DNA from: Sulfurovum indicum
Lineage (GTDB): Bacteria; Campylobacterota; Campylobacteria; Campylobacterales; Sulfurovaceae
Direction of reading: 5' to 3'
Assembly (NCBI RefSeq): GCF_014931715.1
Contig: NZ_CP063164.1
Coordinates: 682,001 to 746,000, forward strand
DNA length: 64,000 nt
Shown here in pieces: positions 37,445 to 46,967 of this stretch. The position numbers were made by a program, and so were the translations under genes. The first letter of the stretch is position 1; the number at the start of each line of letters is the position of its first letter. The notes under the pieces are model-generated. The model worked only from the letters and a program-made list of their open reading frames with translations. It was not told where the DNA came from and did no database searches.

Positions 37445-37620
37445 TGTTGTCTTGCCTTGCTGAATAAATTGGGATTATTTTATCTAAAAAGTGATTAATA
37501 AACCGTTATGCCTGCAGACTTCACATCCTGTCCACTTTTTTATTATATTGTTATGGAGCCTCTAAACCCCTTTCAAGTGGCTTTAGGGTATATTTATAAT
37601 ATGTATATAAGGAAAAAAGT

Positions 37621-38142
37621 ATGAGATTATTAACAGGACTGATGATCATCAGTGGTCTGTTCGCAGGAGACATCATCCTCCCCGAACACTTTACGGCCGG
37701 GTTTGCCCAGACCATTACCAATCCGAAGAACAAAGTGATACGCTACAGCGGGAAAGTGGCATTTTCCCATGAGAACTTTTTGAAATGGACCTATCTGAAA
37801 CCGACAAAAAAAGAGGTCTGTACAGACGGTAAAGAGGTTCTTGTGGTAGACCATGATCTGGAACAGACATCAGCATACCGTATCAACAAAGGATTTGACC
37901 TGACACAGATCATCAAAGAGGCAAAACCCTATAAAGATGATATCTATGTCACAGAGTATGCAGGAAAAAGATATACGATCAGGCTGGACAGCAAAGGCCG
38001 CCTGCAGAGTGTGGCGTACTATGATGACCTCGATAACAAAGTGCAGATACTTTTTACAGGGATGCGTTACGGAAAAGGCGTACTCCCTGCAGAGGTGATG
38101 AAATGTAACTATCCCGCAAGTTACGATGTCATAAGAGGATAA
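37621..38142 (+). CDS. lolA: Outer-membrane lipoprotein carrier LolA
   Basis: A 173-aa periplasmic chaperone that carries lipoproteins across the periplasm. It has a short signal sequence (LLTGLMIISGLFA), then the LolA fold with FAQTITNPKNKVIRYSGKVAF and VLVVDHDLEQTSAYRI. It is divergent from secA, with a -10-like TATAAT about 30 bp before the start. The pairing with lolC across secA supports the call. Confidence 0.88.
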   Translation: MRLLTGLMIISGLFAGDIILPEHFTAGFAQTITNPKNKVIRYSGKVAFSHENFLKWTYLKPTKKEVCTDGKEVLVVDHDLEQTSAYRINKGFDLTQIIKEAKPYKDDIYVTEYAGKRYTIRLDSKGRLQSVAYYDDLDNKVQILFTGMRYGKGVLPAEVMKCNYPASYDVIRG

Positions 38143-38145
38143 CGT

Positions 38146-38697
38146 GTGAATGAGATCATAGAGAAGATAAACAGTGATCCGATGTTGATGCTCAGCAGCG
38201 CTATTGCTGTGGTTGTGCTGCTTTTTGTAGTACTTGTGGTGCTTGTGGCAAGTATGAGGGTAAAGACCTACCGGGACCGCTTTATAAACATACGGATAGA
38301 CAACATGGATAAAGAGAAGCGTATAGTGCAGCTGGAAGAGGAGCTGCAGGAGCTCAAGATCAAAAATGCCCAGAATGAACAGGCGCTTCAGCAGTTTGGC
38401 GAAACGAAAAAACGGCTCTCTGAGAGGGAAGAGATACTGGCCCGGACACAAAAAGAGCTTGCGCAGACGCAAAGCAGGCTGAGCCAGACGAAGACACAGC
38501 TGGAAAATGCAGAAAATATATATGAGAGACTGCTTGCCGAGCACAAGAGTCTCAAAGAGCGTTTTGATACACTCAACGACGAGAATAACAAGCTGCATAT
38601 CAGCAATGCCAGACTTCTTATGAAGCTGGAAACAGAGGAGCGGTTCTCATCGCAGCTGCAGCAGCGCAATCCAAAAGAGAAGGGAGGAGGCGAATGA
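38146..38697 (+). CDS. Membrane-anchored coiled-coil protein, function unknown
   Basis: A 183-aa protein with one N-terminal membrane segment (AVVVLLFVVLVVLVASM) and an almost continuous charged coiled coil (KRIVQLEEELQELKIKNAQNEQALQQFGETKKRL...). The start is GTG 38146, 4 bp after lolA, with AGAGGAT before it. It overlaps the PPK2 gene by 4 nt. No family is recognised; similar RmuC-like or YhcB-like scaffolds are possible but not supported by motifs. Confidence 0.72.
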   Translation: MNEIIEKINSDPMLMLSSAIAVVVLLFVVLVVLVASMRVKTYRDRFINIRIDNMDKEKRIVQLEEELQELKIKNAQNEQALQQFGETKKRLSEREEILARTQKELAQTQSRLSQTKTQLENAENIYERLLAEHKSLKERFDTLNDENNKLHISNARLLMKLETEERFSSQLQQRNPKEKGGGE

Positions 38698-39548
38698 AAG
38701 GACAGCAGGCCTGTTTTACGACAGATCTTCCCGAGTATCAAAAGAAATACTCCAAAGTTTTCAAAAAAAACGGAGAGCTTAAAAAAGACTTTTATGAAAA
38801 GGAGAGTCACAGACTTCAGTACGAACTGGTCAAACTCCAAAAGTGGGTCATTGACAATAAAAAGCGCCTGCTGGTGATCTTCGAAGGGATGGATACTGCA
38901 GGCAAGAGTTCGACGATCAAGGTATTCAACTCCTATCTGAATCCCCGAAAGGCCCGTTCTGTTGCACTTCCAAAGCCAAACTCAAAAGAGACGGGGCAGT
39001 GGTATTTTCAACGGCATATCAAGCAGATACCCAATGCCGGCGAGATCGTTTTCTTTGACCGTTCATGGTATAACCGTGCCGGGATCGAACAGGTTTTCGG
39101 TTTTTGTACACAGGAGCAGCATGAGCACTTCTACCGGCAGGTCAACGGAGTAGAGGAGATGCTTACCGATGACGGGATCCTCTTTTTCAAGTTCTATCTG
39201 AACATTACCTTTGAGACACAGGCAGGCAGGCTTGAACAGAGAGAGAAAGATCCGCTGAAAAGCTGGAAACTTTCCGAACTGGACTACAGATCACATGAAG
39301 CCTACCCCCTTTATGAAAAACTGAGAGACAAGATGTTCAGGCTCACAGGAACCGAACATGCACCCTGGTGTGAACTTGATGCCAACGATAAAAAACGCGC
39401 AAGGCTCAATGCCATACGCTATCTGCTCTTCAATATCGATTATGATGATAAAAATACCGAGCTGGTCACCGGTGTTGACAGAAAGATCGTTACCCAGCAT
39501 AAGAGAGGTGACTATCGGGGCAAATGCAGTATGAACCTATACCTGTAA
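38694..39548 (+). CDS. ppk2: Polyphosphate kinase 2 (PPK2)
   Basis: Uses polyphosphate to phosphorylate nucleoside di- or monophosphates (284 aa). Walker A is FEGMDTAGKSSTIKVF and the lid/Walker B region is VFFDRSWYNRAGIEQVFGF; both are typical of class I PPK2. The family's PKPNSKETGQWYFQRHI stretch is present. ATG 38694 overlaps the preceding gene (ATGA) and has GGGAGGAGG just upstream. Confidence 0.92.
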   Translation: MKGQQACFTTDLPEYQKKYSKVFKKNGELKKDFYEKESHRLQYELVKLQKWVIDNKKRLLVIFEGMDTAGKSSTIKVFNSYLNPRKARSVALPKPNSKETGQWYFQRHIKQIPNAGEIVFFDRSWYNRAGIEQVFGFCTQEQHEHFYRQVNGVEEMLTDDGILFFKFYLNITFETQAGRLEQREKDPLKSWKLSELDYRSHEAYPLYEKLRDKMFRLTGTEHAPWCELDANDKKRARLNAIRYLLFNIDYDDKNTELVTGVDRKIVTQHKRGDYRGKCSMNLYL

Positions 39549-39612
39549 GAAGGGTCTGACCAGGGATCCTTTTCCTCTCCTGCAGCGTATGTTATATTAA
39601 TTTTTATGAATA

Positions 39613-39700
39613 TGATATAATGGAAGCTGATCTCTGCTGTGAATATTAAAAGTTATCTGTGCAGCCCGTAGACGATCAGGCTGGATGAGAGCTTCCGTAA
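39613..39700 (+). promoter_or_regulatory. Extended -10 promoter and structured leader of the GGDEF/EAL gene
   Basis: TGATATAAT at 39613-39621 is an extended -10 box. Downstream, GGAAGCT (39622-39628) can pair with AGCTTCC (39690-39696), and CAGCC with GGCTG inside. If transcription starts at the earlier TATATT near 39594 the leader would hold the whole fold. It does not match the c-di-GMP riboswitch consensus I know. The role is uncertain. Confidence 0.4.
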
Positions 39701-39716
39701 AAAAGGGAGGGATAAA

Positions 39717-42017
39717 ATGGATGATACCTCCATTACATTAAAAGAGCGGGTCGAGTATGATAAATTAAGCTTTTACTATATCTCTCTACCTGTACTGCTT
39801 ATAGGTCACCTGCTGGGAGCACTGCTTCTGTGTGCCATGCAGCTGACCGTTGTCGATATGTACTCTATTGCTGTCTGGCTTCTTCTGAATATTGTTATGT
39901 TCTTTTACCGCTTTTACCACTACACCCTGTTTAAAAAAGAGAATGAGAAGAATAAGTTGAGAGATATACGTCTCTGGCGTGACCGTTACTATACGAACGT
40001 ACTGCTCAGCGGGATCATCTGGGGGAGCAGTGCATTTTTACTCTTTCCTGAAACAAGTCTGATCAATCAGATGATACTGGTCCTCTTTCTGTTTGCGATC
40101 GGCTTTTCGGCTCTGGGAGTACTCGCGACAAAAAGCGATCTGCTCCTGAGCTACGTCCTTGTAATGTACGGACCGCTCCTGTGGCGTCTTTTTTCCCCGG
40201 AAGGAGATATCTATCTTGCCTACAGTGTAATGTCTCTGGTACTTATCCTTATACCGGTAGCGAACTATTACGGAAAAGTGATCAACAAATCTCTGGAGGA
40301 GAAGCAGCACTTCATCGATATCAAAGCATCTCATGACAAACTCAAAGAACGTTTTTTCTCCCTTTTTGAACGTGCACCGATAGGGATCTACTACTACAAT
40401 GATGCATTGAGACTTCAGGATGTCAATGTCGAGTTCGTGAAAATGAATGAAGTAGAGAACAAAAAGGATCTCACGGGGGTCACGCTTTACGGGAATCTCG
40501 ATGAGAGCAAGATCATTACGGCACATGAGAGTGTCTTTTCGGGAAGAACAGGAAGATATCGCGGTCCTTTCAAGATAAACTCTGCAAATAGGGAGAATCT
40601 CTATGTCGATCTTTCAACGGTACCGATGCTCAACCGTGACGGAGAGGTGGCAGGAGGGATAGCGATCGTCAATGATATCACCGGTGAAGTAGCGGCACAG
40701 GAGAAGATGATGCGCAATGCCTATTATGACATGTTGACGAATATTCCAAACCGTACACTGCTTATGGACAAACTAAAAAATCTGATCGAAGCAAAGAGAA
40801 TGGTAAAAAACTACGGTGCACTGCTCTTTCTTGATGTGGACAATTTCAAGAAGACCAATACTATGTTCGGTCATGAAACAGGGGACAAAGTGATCAAGCA
40901 GATCGCATATACCTTGGAAGAGGTACTGGAGGGGCATGAAACACTGGCTCGGGTTACCGGTGACAAATTCGTTCTTCTGATCCCGCTGGCAGGAAACAGC
41001 AAGGCAGAGGCGGAAAAAACGGTGCAGAAGTATGCCTCGAAGATAGACCGGCGTTTTTCCCAGGCGCTGAAGGTCTCAGGGAACGAGCATCATCTGAGTT
41101 TCTCCATAGGAGCGATCCTCTTTGCGGATACCAAGAAAACCGCCTTTGATCTGTTAAAACAGGTTGAAACAGCAATGTATGAAGCCAAAAAGACAAAAGG
41201 CGGCAGTCTGCAGTTCTATGAAGAGAGTATGGGGGTGGAGGTCGAAGAGCAGCTGATGCTCGAGAATGATATTCATAGTGCTATCAGGAACGATGAGTTC
41301 GTCATGTATTATCAGCCGCAGCTGGATGTAGAGAGCAATGAGATCATAGGTGCAGAGGCGCTTATACGCTGGAATCATCCTCAAAAAGGTTTCGTGATGC
41401 CGGATGCATTCATACCGTTGGCAGAGGAGAGCGGTATCATCATAAAGCTTGAAGAGTGGATATTCGACCGTATTTTCAGTGATATCAGGTCAATGATCCG
41501 AAAGATGGGAAGATTTCCTTTGAAGCATGTCTCCATCAATATCAGTACAGTGCACTTTCTCGAACCCCGTTTTGTTGAAAAATTGATGATGGCCGTCAAA
41601 AAACACGATGTGAAGCCGGAGTGGTTCGAGCTTGAGATCACAGAGAGCGGTATCATGAGAAATATCGATGATGCCATACGAAAGATCCGTGAACTGAAAA
41701 GTTTCGGATTTACGTTCTCTATAGATGATTTTGGAACAGGACACTCTTCGCTGTCCCATCTTAAGGAGCTTCCGGTAGATGTGATCAAGATAGACCAGTC
41801 TTTTGTCCGGGATATGAACGATGATGATGAGATGATCATTGAAGCGGTTGTGGCGATAGGACAGAAGTTCAACCTTGAAGTCCTCGCAGAGGGGGTGGAA
41901 AGCAGTGAGATATTGGCATATCTGCAGGATATACACTGTAACACCTATCAGGGATTCCTGGCATATACAGCGGTCGATCTTGAAGTGTTTGAAGCACTTT
42001 TGGATGCCAAAAAGTGA
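39717..42017 (+). CDS. Membrane PAS-GGDEF-EAL c-di-GMP protein, degenerate GGDEF
   Basis: A 766-aa protein with about six N-terminal membrane segments (residues 15-195), a PAS domain (about 210-330), a GGDEF domain and an EAL domain. The GGDEF signature has become TGDKF (ARVTGDKFVLLIPL), so cyclase activity is probably lost. The EAL domain keeps EALIRWNHP, NISTVHF, ELEITESG, DDFGTGHSS and KIDQSFV, so it should degrade c-di-GMP. It may influence attachment through the MSHA-type pilus, whose ATPase family is c-di-GMP-responsive; that link is inferred. Confidence 0.9.
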   Translation: MDDTSITLKERVEYDKLSFYYISLPVLLIGHLLGALLLCAMQLTVVDMYSIAVWLLLNIVMFFYRFYHYTLFKKENEKNKLRDIRLWRDRYYTNVLLSGIIWGSSAFLLFPETSLINQMILVLFLFAIGFSALGVLATKSDLLLSYVLVMYGPLLWRLFSPEGDIYLAYSVMSLVLILIPVANYYGKVINKSLEEKQHFIDIKASHDKLKERFFSLFERAPIGIYYYNDALRLQDVNVEFVKMNEVENKKDLTGVTLYGNLDESKIITAHESVFSGRTGRYRGPFKINSANRENLYVDLSTVPMLNRDGEVAGGIAIVNDITGEVAAQEKMMRNAYYDMLTNIPNRTLLMDKLKNLIEAKRMVKNYGALLFLDVDNFKKTNTMFGHETGDKVIKQIAYTLEEVLEGHETLARVTGDKFVLLIPLAGNSKAEAEKTVQKYASKIDRRFSQALKVSGNEHHLSFSIGAILFADTKKTAFDLLKQVETAMYEAKKTKGGSLQFYEESMGVEVEEQLMLENDIHSAIRNDEFVMYYQPQLDVESNEIIGAEALIRWNHPQKGFVMPDAFIPLAEESGIIIKLEEWIFDRIFSDIRSMIRKMGRFPLKHVSINISTVHFLEPRFVEKLMMAVKKHDVKPEWFELEITESGIMRNIDDAIRKIRELKSFGFTFSIDDFGTGHSSLSHLKELPVDVIKIDQSFVRDMNDDDEMIIEAVVAIGQKFNLEVLAEGVESSEILAYLQDIHCNTYQGFLAYTAVDLEVFEALLDAKK

Positions 42018-42090
42018 CACTTCCCCGGTTTTTGGCACTATATTAAAGTAACAGTAATGTAAACTTCGAAAAAAAATGAAGGATAATACA

Positions 42091-42444
42091 ATGAGCAAAG
42101 TAACCATCTGGCACAATCCGAGATGTTCCAAGTCGAGAAATGCGGCAAATCTGCTGGAAGAAAAAGGCATAGAGGCAGAAGTGGTCAGATACCTTGATAC
42201 ACCGCCGGGCAAAGAGGAGATCAAAGAGGTCCTGAAAATGCTCGGTATTCCGGCGCGCGGACTGATGCGTACCAAAGAGGCGCTCTATAAAGAGTTGGGA
42301 CTGCAGGATGTGGAAGATGAAGAGAAGCTCATCGAAGCGATGGCGGAAAATCCAAAGCTCATAGAGAGACCGGTCGTCATCAAAGACGGAAAAGCTGCGA
42401 TCGGGCGACCGATCGAGAAGGTTATCGAACTTTTGGATAGTTGA
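42091..42444 (+). CDS. arsC: ArsC/Spx-family arsenate reductase
   Basis: A 117-aa thioredoxin-fold protein of the glutaredoxin-dependent ArsC family. The active Cys is in WHNPRCSKSRNA, and the anion-binding Arg side is in RPVVIKDGKAAIGRP. The start ATG 42091 has AAGGATAA upstream; an in-frame ATG at 42076 overlaps that Shine-Dalgarno and is less likely. No other ars genes are near, so the physiological substrate is not certain (YfgD-like proteins are close relatives). Confidence 0.86.
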   Translation: MSKVTIWHNPRCSKSRNAANLLEEKGIEAEVVRYLDTPPGKEEIKEVLKMLGIPARGLMRTKEALYKELGLQDVEDEEKLIEAMAENPKLIERPVVIKDGKAAIGRPIEKVIELLDS

Positions 42445-42454
42445 TCTCTTCTTG

Positions 42455-42510
42455 TTTCCATGCTTTGCGTGGGAATGCATAGATTCCGTCAACATTCAAC
42501 ATGCAACGTT
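42455..42510. repeat. Hairpin and CAACATT word repeat after arsC
   Basis: TTTCCATGC and GCGTGGGAA pair (with G-T wobbles) at 42455-42475 and could terminate arsC. At 42489-42509 three heptamers follow, CAACATT, CAACATG and CAACGTT, reaching the stop codon of the convergent sorB. These belong to the same class of short-word repeats as the large arrays further right. Confidence 0.5.
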
Positions 42511-42832
42511 ATTCTTCCTTCCCGTTCCCATAATTCTCATACAGATACTCTACCACTTCATCGATATCTTCAGGTTTGATCGGTGCATGGAAAACTGTGA
42601 TCATCTTGATCACCTTTTCATGCCAGAACTTTTTGGATTGCGGACCCTGGTTGATCGTGTATCCCCAGGAGTGGCACATATTGCACTTCCCTTTGGTGGA
42701 GTACATTCCCTTTCCCTCTTTCATAGGAAAGGCCACATAAGGGATGGAAATACCTCTGTTCTCTGTCGCTGCGAAAAGTGCTGTACCTGTCAGACACAGT
42801 ATGAGCAGGGCTCTTTTGAATCTCTGTATCAT
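42509..42832 (-). CDS. sorB: SorB-like monohaem cytochrome c
   Basis: A 107-aa exported cytochrome c with a signal peptide (LLILCLTGTALFA) and one haem-binding motif, CNMCH, with a distal Met candidate in HEKVIKMI. It follows the molybdenum subunit gene with a 4-nt overlap. In SorAB enzymes this subunit passes electrons from sulfite to the respiratory chain. Length and context fit well. Confidence 0.86.
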   Translation of the reverse strand: MIQRFKRALLILCLTGTALFAATENRGISIPYVAFPMKEGKGMYSTKGKCNMCHSWGYTINQGPQSKKFWHEKVIKMITVFHAPIKPEDIDEVVEYLYENYGNGKEE

Positions 42833-44037
42833 GCCAGCACCTCCACGTGCACTTCATCGATGCCGTTGTATTTGTAGCCGCCCCGGTTCCATTTGATCTC
42901 ATGGGCAAAGGGCTGCTTCTCACCTTTGGTGTTGGTTGCCCTGCAGAGGATGGTCAGCGTGCCGCTTTGTGCAGGTTTCAGCGGATGGGAGAATGCACGG
43001 TAGGCGTACCTTCCCTCTTTACCGTCATCCAGCGCTGCTTCCTGCCATGATGTACCGCCGTCGACGGAGATCTCCACTTTACTGATACCGTGGCCGCCGT
43101 CAAACGCCACACCTCTTACGATGAGTTCCGCATCTTTTCTGACCTTTGTGCCGCTTGTCGGGTAGCCGATGACAGAGTTGACATTCATCTCTTCGATAGG
43201 TTTGGTTTTGGGTGCAAGATCGTCCGGTGTTTCACATTCGCATGCATTGTCTGCAATACGGTAGGCATGGTCCATAAAATGTAACCTGGGTTTCTCTCTG
43301 CTGACCGTGATATTGCAGAGCATCTTGATCCAGCTGTCCGAGTAGAACCCCGGAAGGATCAGCCTTACGGGAAAACCGTTGAGATAGGGAAGGTCCTCTC
43401 CGTTCATCTCATAGGCTATGATGATCTCATCATGCAGATCTTTAAGCTCCAGCGCCCTGATGAAACCGTCTGTCTTGTTGTAGACAGGTTTCTCCAGTCC
43501 GTTGAAGCTGATCCATTCGGCCTCTTTTCCCAGACCTGCTCTATGCAGCACATCTTTGAGTCTGGCACCTTTCCATCTGGCACACCCCATCGCACCGATC
43601 CCCCACTGTATACCGCCTGTAGTCGGTTTGAAAGCGCTGCGGCTGTTGCCGCCGCACTGAAGCACAGCGGTCAGTTCTACCGGTTCAAACTCTGTTTTCA
43701 GGGCTTTGAGCGAGAGCTTCAGCTCTTTATCCACCAGACCGTTGACGGAGATAGAGAAGGCATTGGGGTTGATATAGGTGGGGATCATCGGCATATGCCA
43801 TCGTACGAAGAAGAGATCGTTGGGAGTGATGGAGGAAGCGAAAGCCTCTCTGGGAGTTTCAAGGAGCGGCGGTCTGTCCGAGTAGGTGATCAGCGGCCGT
43901 TTCTGAGGAAAGGCAATATCTGATACACTCCGGTTCTCAGCAGGATGTACGGTTTGCGCAGCCTCGGTCGCTGTTCCGCCTATAGCGGCACTTCCGGCAA
44001 TGGTGACAGCTTTTTTGAAAAAATCTCTTCTTTTCAT
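42829..44037 (-). CDS. sorA: Sulfite dehydrogenase SorA, molybdopterin subunit
   Basis: Periplasmic sulfite:cytochrome c oxidoreductase (402 aa). It begins with a Tat signal (MKRRDFFKKAVTIAGSAAIGG). The Mo-ligand Cys stands in AVLQCGGNSRS, and the C-terminal dimerisation domain follows (GVAFDGGHGISKVEISVDGGTSW). With SorB it oxidises sulfite to sulfate, in keeping with a sulfur-oxidising lifestyle. Confidence 0.9.
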   Translation of the reverse strand: MKRRDFFKKAVTIAGSAAIGGTATEAAQTVHPAENRSVSDIAFPQKRPLITYSDRPPLLETPREAFASSITPNDLFFVRWHMPMIPTYINPNAFSISVNGLVDKELKLSLKALKTEFEPVELTAVLQCGGNSRSAFKPTTGGIQWGIGAMGCARWKGARLKDVLHRAGLGKEAEWISFNGLEKPVYNKTDGFIRALELKDLHDEIIIAYEMNGEDLPYLNGFPVRLILPGFYSDSWIKMLCNITVSREKPRLHFMDHAYRIADNACECETPDDLAPKTKPIEEMNVNSVIGYPTSGTKVRKDAELIVRGVAFDGGHGISKVEISVDGGTSWQEAALDDGKEGRYAYRAFSHPLKPAQSGTLTILCRATNTKGEKQPFAHEIKWNRGGYKYNGIDEVHVEVLA

Positions 44038-44178
44038 TATAGATCATGCTCCCTTTTCTGATTTTATGGAATTATACATAAAATAGCTAATTTTTTCGTC
44101 ATTTCAGCACTTTCAACACATTATGCTAAAATGCCGTTATTATTTAACGGATAGATATTTACAACCTAAGGATAGAAT

Positions 44179-45777
44179 GTGCTAAGTACAGTCAATTTAA
44201 CACAACGTTACGGAAAGAGAGTGCTTTTCGACAAGATCAATGTTACGCTTGATGCAGGAAAACGCTATGGACTTATAGGTGCCAACGGAGCGGGGAAGTC
44301 AACTTTTATGAAGATCCTGGCCGGAGAGATCGAACCGAGTGACGGTGAAGTACAGCTTCAGCCCGGACTCAAGCTTGGAATGCTCAGCCAGAACCAGTAT
44401 GCTTTTGAGGACTTTACGCTCAAAGATGCCGTGCTTTACGGGAACAAGAAGCTTTACGATGCCCAAAAGGAGAAGGAGAAGCTCTATATGGAGGGAGACT
44501 TCGAGAGTGATGAGGTCAACAATCGTCTGGCAGAACTTGAGATGATCTGTGCCGATGAGGACCCGACCTATGAGAGTGATGTCAAAATAGAAAAGCTGCT
44601 GACTACTCTGGGATTCCCGGTAGAGCAGCATAATGATCTGATGAGCTCACTCACCGGTGGGGACAAGTTCAAGATCCTGCTTGCTCAGGTACTCTTTCTC
44701 AAACCTGATGTACTGCTGCTGGACGAGCCTACCAACAACCTCGACATGGAGACCATTGCATGGCTTGAGCAAGAGCTCAAGCGTCATGAGGGGACACTGG
44801 TCGTTATCTCCCACGACAGACACTTCCTTAACGGGGTGGTGACACATATTCTCGATCTTGATTTTCAGACCATCCGTGAGTTCACGGGCAATTACGATGA
44901 GTGGTACATCGCAGCCAATCTTATGGCAAAGCAGGCGGAGGCAGATAGAAGCAAAGCGCTCAAAGAGAAAGAGGAGCTTGAGAAATTCATCGCTAGGTTC
45001 TCCGCCAATGCTTCCAAAGCCAAACAGGCGACTTCCAGACAGAAGCAGCTTGAGAAGCTTGATGTAGGGGAGATCAAGCTCTCCTCACGCCGAGATCCTT
45101 CCATTATGTTCAGACCGCACCGTGAGATAGGGAATGAAGTGCTTGAGGTCGAAGATCTCTCCAAGAGCTACGGTGAGGAGAAGGTGCTGGAGAATATCAC
45201 ATTCAAGGTCAACAAAGGAGACAAGATCGCGCTTATCGGGGCTAACGGTGTAGGAAAGACCACACTGCTTGAGATACTTATGGGAAGTTTGGAGCCTGAC
45301 AGTGGAAAGTTCAACTGGGGACAGACCATTACCACCAGTTACTTCCCGCAGAACACCACTGATGTGGTCAACGGCGATATTGAACTTCCGCAGTGGATCC
45401 AGGGTTTTGATCCCAAATGGCATATCGATGACATTAGAAAGACACTGGGACGTATGCTCTTCTCCGGGGAAGAGCAGAAGAAGAAGGTCGATGCCTGTTC
45501 AGGAGGAGAGAAGCACCGTGTCATGATGAGCAAGATGATGATGGACAGTGCCAACTTCCTGGTCATGGATGAACCCAACAACCACCTGGACCTTGAAGCG
45601 ATCGTCGCTCTCGGTGAAGCGCTGCACCGTTATGAAGGCGGTGTCATCTGTGTCTCCCATGACCGTGAACTCATTGATGCCTTTGCCAACCGTATTATTA
45701 AACTCAACGAAGACGGCAGTATGATCGACTTTGAAGGGAATTACGAAGATTTTGTAGAGAAGTACGGGAAAAACTAA
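44179..45777 (+). CDS. ABC-F family ATPase (YbiT-like)
   Basis: A 532-aa soluble protein with two ABC domains and no membrane part, as in translation-associated ABC-F proteins. The two Walker A motifs are GANGAGKST and GANGVGKTT, the signatures LTGGDKFK and CSGGEKHR, and the inter-domain linker is charged (about residues 240-300). It acts on the ribosome, probably as a stall-relief factor. The start is GTG 44179: an overlapping ATG two bases upstream hits a stop at once, and AAGGAT sits 7 bp before. Confidence 0.9.
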   Translation: MLSTVNLTQRYGKRVLFDKINVTLDAGKRYGLIGANGAGKSTFMKILAGEIEPSDGEVQLQPGLKLGMLSQNQYAFEDFTLKDAVLYGNKKLYDAQKEKEKLYMEGDFESDEVNNRLAELEMICADEDPTYESDVKIEKLLTTLGFPVEQHNDLMSSLTGGDKFKILLAQVLFLKPDVLLLDEPTNNLDMETIAWLEQELKRHEGTLVVISHDRHFLNGVVTHILDLDFQTIREFTGNYDEWYIAANLMAKQAEADRSKALKEKEELEKFIARFSANASKAKQATSRQKQLEKLDVGEIKLSSRRDPSIMFRPHREIGNEVLEVEDLSKSYGEEKVLENITFKVNKGDKIALIGANGVGKTTLLEILMGSLEPDSGKFNWGQTITTSYFPQNTTDVVNGDIELPQWIQGFDPKWHIDDIRKTLGRMLFSGEEQKKKVDACSGGEKHRVMMSKMMMDSANFLVMDEPNNHLDLEAIVALGEALHRYEGGVICVSHDRELIDAFANRIIKLNEDGSMIDFEGNYEDFVEKYGKN

Positions 45778-45843
45778 AACAGGCCGGAGCCTGTTTTAGA
45801 GGAGTAAGTGCCAAGGATCAAGGCTTGAGAAAGTAAGACAAAG

Positions 45844-46584
45844 TTAATTGATATTTGTATAGACCGTCTGCACATCATCATCCTCTTCAAGCTTGTCAAT
45901 GAGCGCCTCTATCTCTTCGAGTTGTTCATCATTGAGCTCTATCGGGGTATTGGCAATGTACTCCAGTGTTGATTTCTTGGGTTCGATGCCTCTCTCTTCG
46001 AATGCTTTGCTCAGTTCACCGAATGAGGTGAAGTCACCGTAGATCCTCAGGATCGCTTTGTCCTCACCGTTCTCCTGCGGTTCAACATCCTCTTCTACCT
46101 CCTCAAGACCATAGTCGATCAGTTCAAGTTCCAGCTCTTCCACATCCATATCTTCTGTTTTGTCGATCACAAAAACCGCTTTGCGTGTGAACATGAAGTT
46201 GAGAGAGCCTGAAGTGAGCATCTCTGCCTTGTTACGGTTGAGGATCGCTTTGACATTGGCGACCGTTCTGGTATTGTTGTCGGTTGCGCACTCTACGATC
46301 ATCTGTACTCCGTAAGGTGCCTTGACATCATATGTGATCTCTTTGATGTCCGCCGCATCCTTGCTGAAAGCCCTTTTGATGGCTGCCTCGATGTTGTCTT
46401 TGGGCATGTTCTGCGCTTTGGCATTCAGGATCGCAGTACGGAGCTTGGAGTTCATCTCCGGATCAGGGCTCCCGCCCTCTTTGGCTGCCATTGTGATCAC
46501 CTTTCCCAGTTTTGGGAACAGACGGGACATAGTCCCCCATCGTTTCATTTTTGCTGCTTTTCGGTATTCGAATGCTCTACCCAT
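45844..46584 (-). CDS. yebC: YebC/PmpR-family protein
   Basis: A 246-aa three-domain protein of the YebC/TACO1 family ([54 protein letters not shown]). Family members have been described as transcription regulators and, more recently, as factors that ease translation of proline stretches. The length and start are normal. It stands alone and convergent to the ABC-F gene. Confidence 0.92.
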   Translation of the reverse strand: MGRAFEYRKAAKMKRWGTMSRLFPKLGKVITMAAKEGGSPDPEMNSKLRTAILNAKAQNMPKDNIEAAIKRAFSKDAADIKEITYDVKAPYGVQMIVECATDNNTRTVANVKAILNRNKAEMLTSGSLNFMFTRKAVFVIDKTEDMDVEELELELIDYGLEEVEEDVEPQENGEDKAILRIYGDFTSFGELSKAFEERGIEPKKSTLEYIANTPIELNDEQLEEIEALIDKLEEDDDVQTVYTNIN

Positions 46585-46695
46585 AAGTTATCCTTGGTTG
46601 GTTTTATTGTGCGTATTATACTCCGAAATCAATTAATAATGCATAGTAAATGATGAATCATCTCGGTATGCTTTTTGACAAAAGATTTTGTTTAT

Positions 46696-46960
46696 GGGCA
46701 CCTCTAATAACCCCATACGCCCATAATGGGTTTTGCAGATGTGAGATTTTGCAAGAGGCTTTCAAGTCCTAGCCAAAGCTAAGAGGATGGAAGCATCTTG
46801 TGAAAGATCGCGTCTGCAAAGCCCACCCTTTGGGCAATGCCGGCTTTGCCCTATGCGGCGTTACACTTTTTCGACTTAGCTACGGCTAGGTCTGTAAAGT
46901 GTGCCTTGCCTAGAACAAAGCCGGCAATGTTATGAGCATATGGGGTTATTAGAGGTGCCC
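46696..46960 (+). mobile_element. 265-bp MITE-like element, copy 2
   Basis: Nearly identical in sequence and length to the element at 17165-17429, with the terminal repeat GGGCACCTCTAATAACCCC at the left and GGGGTTATTAGAGGTGCCC at the right, again flanked by TTAT on both sides. It fills half of the 536-bp gap between yebC and selO. The first 110 bp of that gap show only AT-rich sequence. Confidence 0.85.
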
Positions 46961-46967
46961 TTATGTA

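Noticed and set aside
39622-39696. c-di-GMP riboswitch before the GGDEF/EAL gene
   Set aside because: The leader folds, but the conserved GEMM core sequences are not present and the predicted transcription start may lie inside the first stem.
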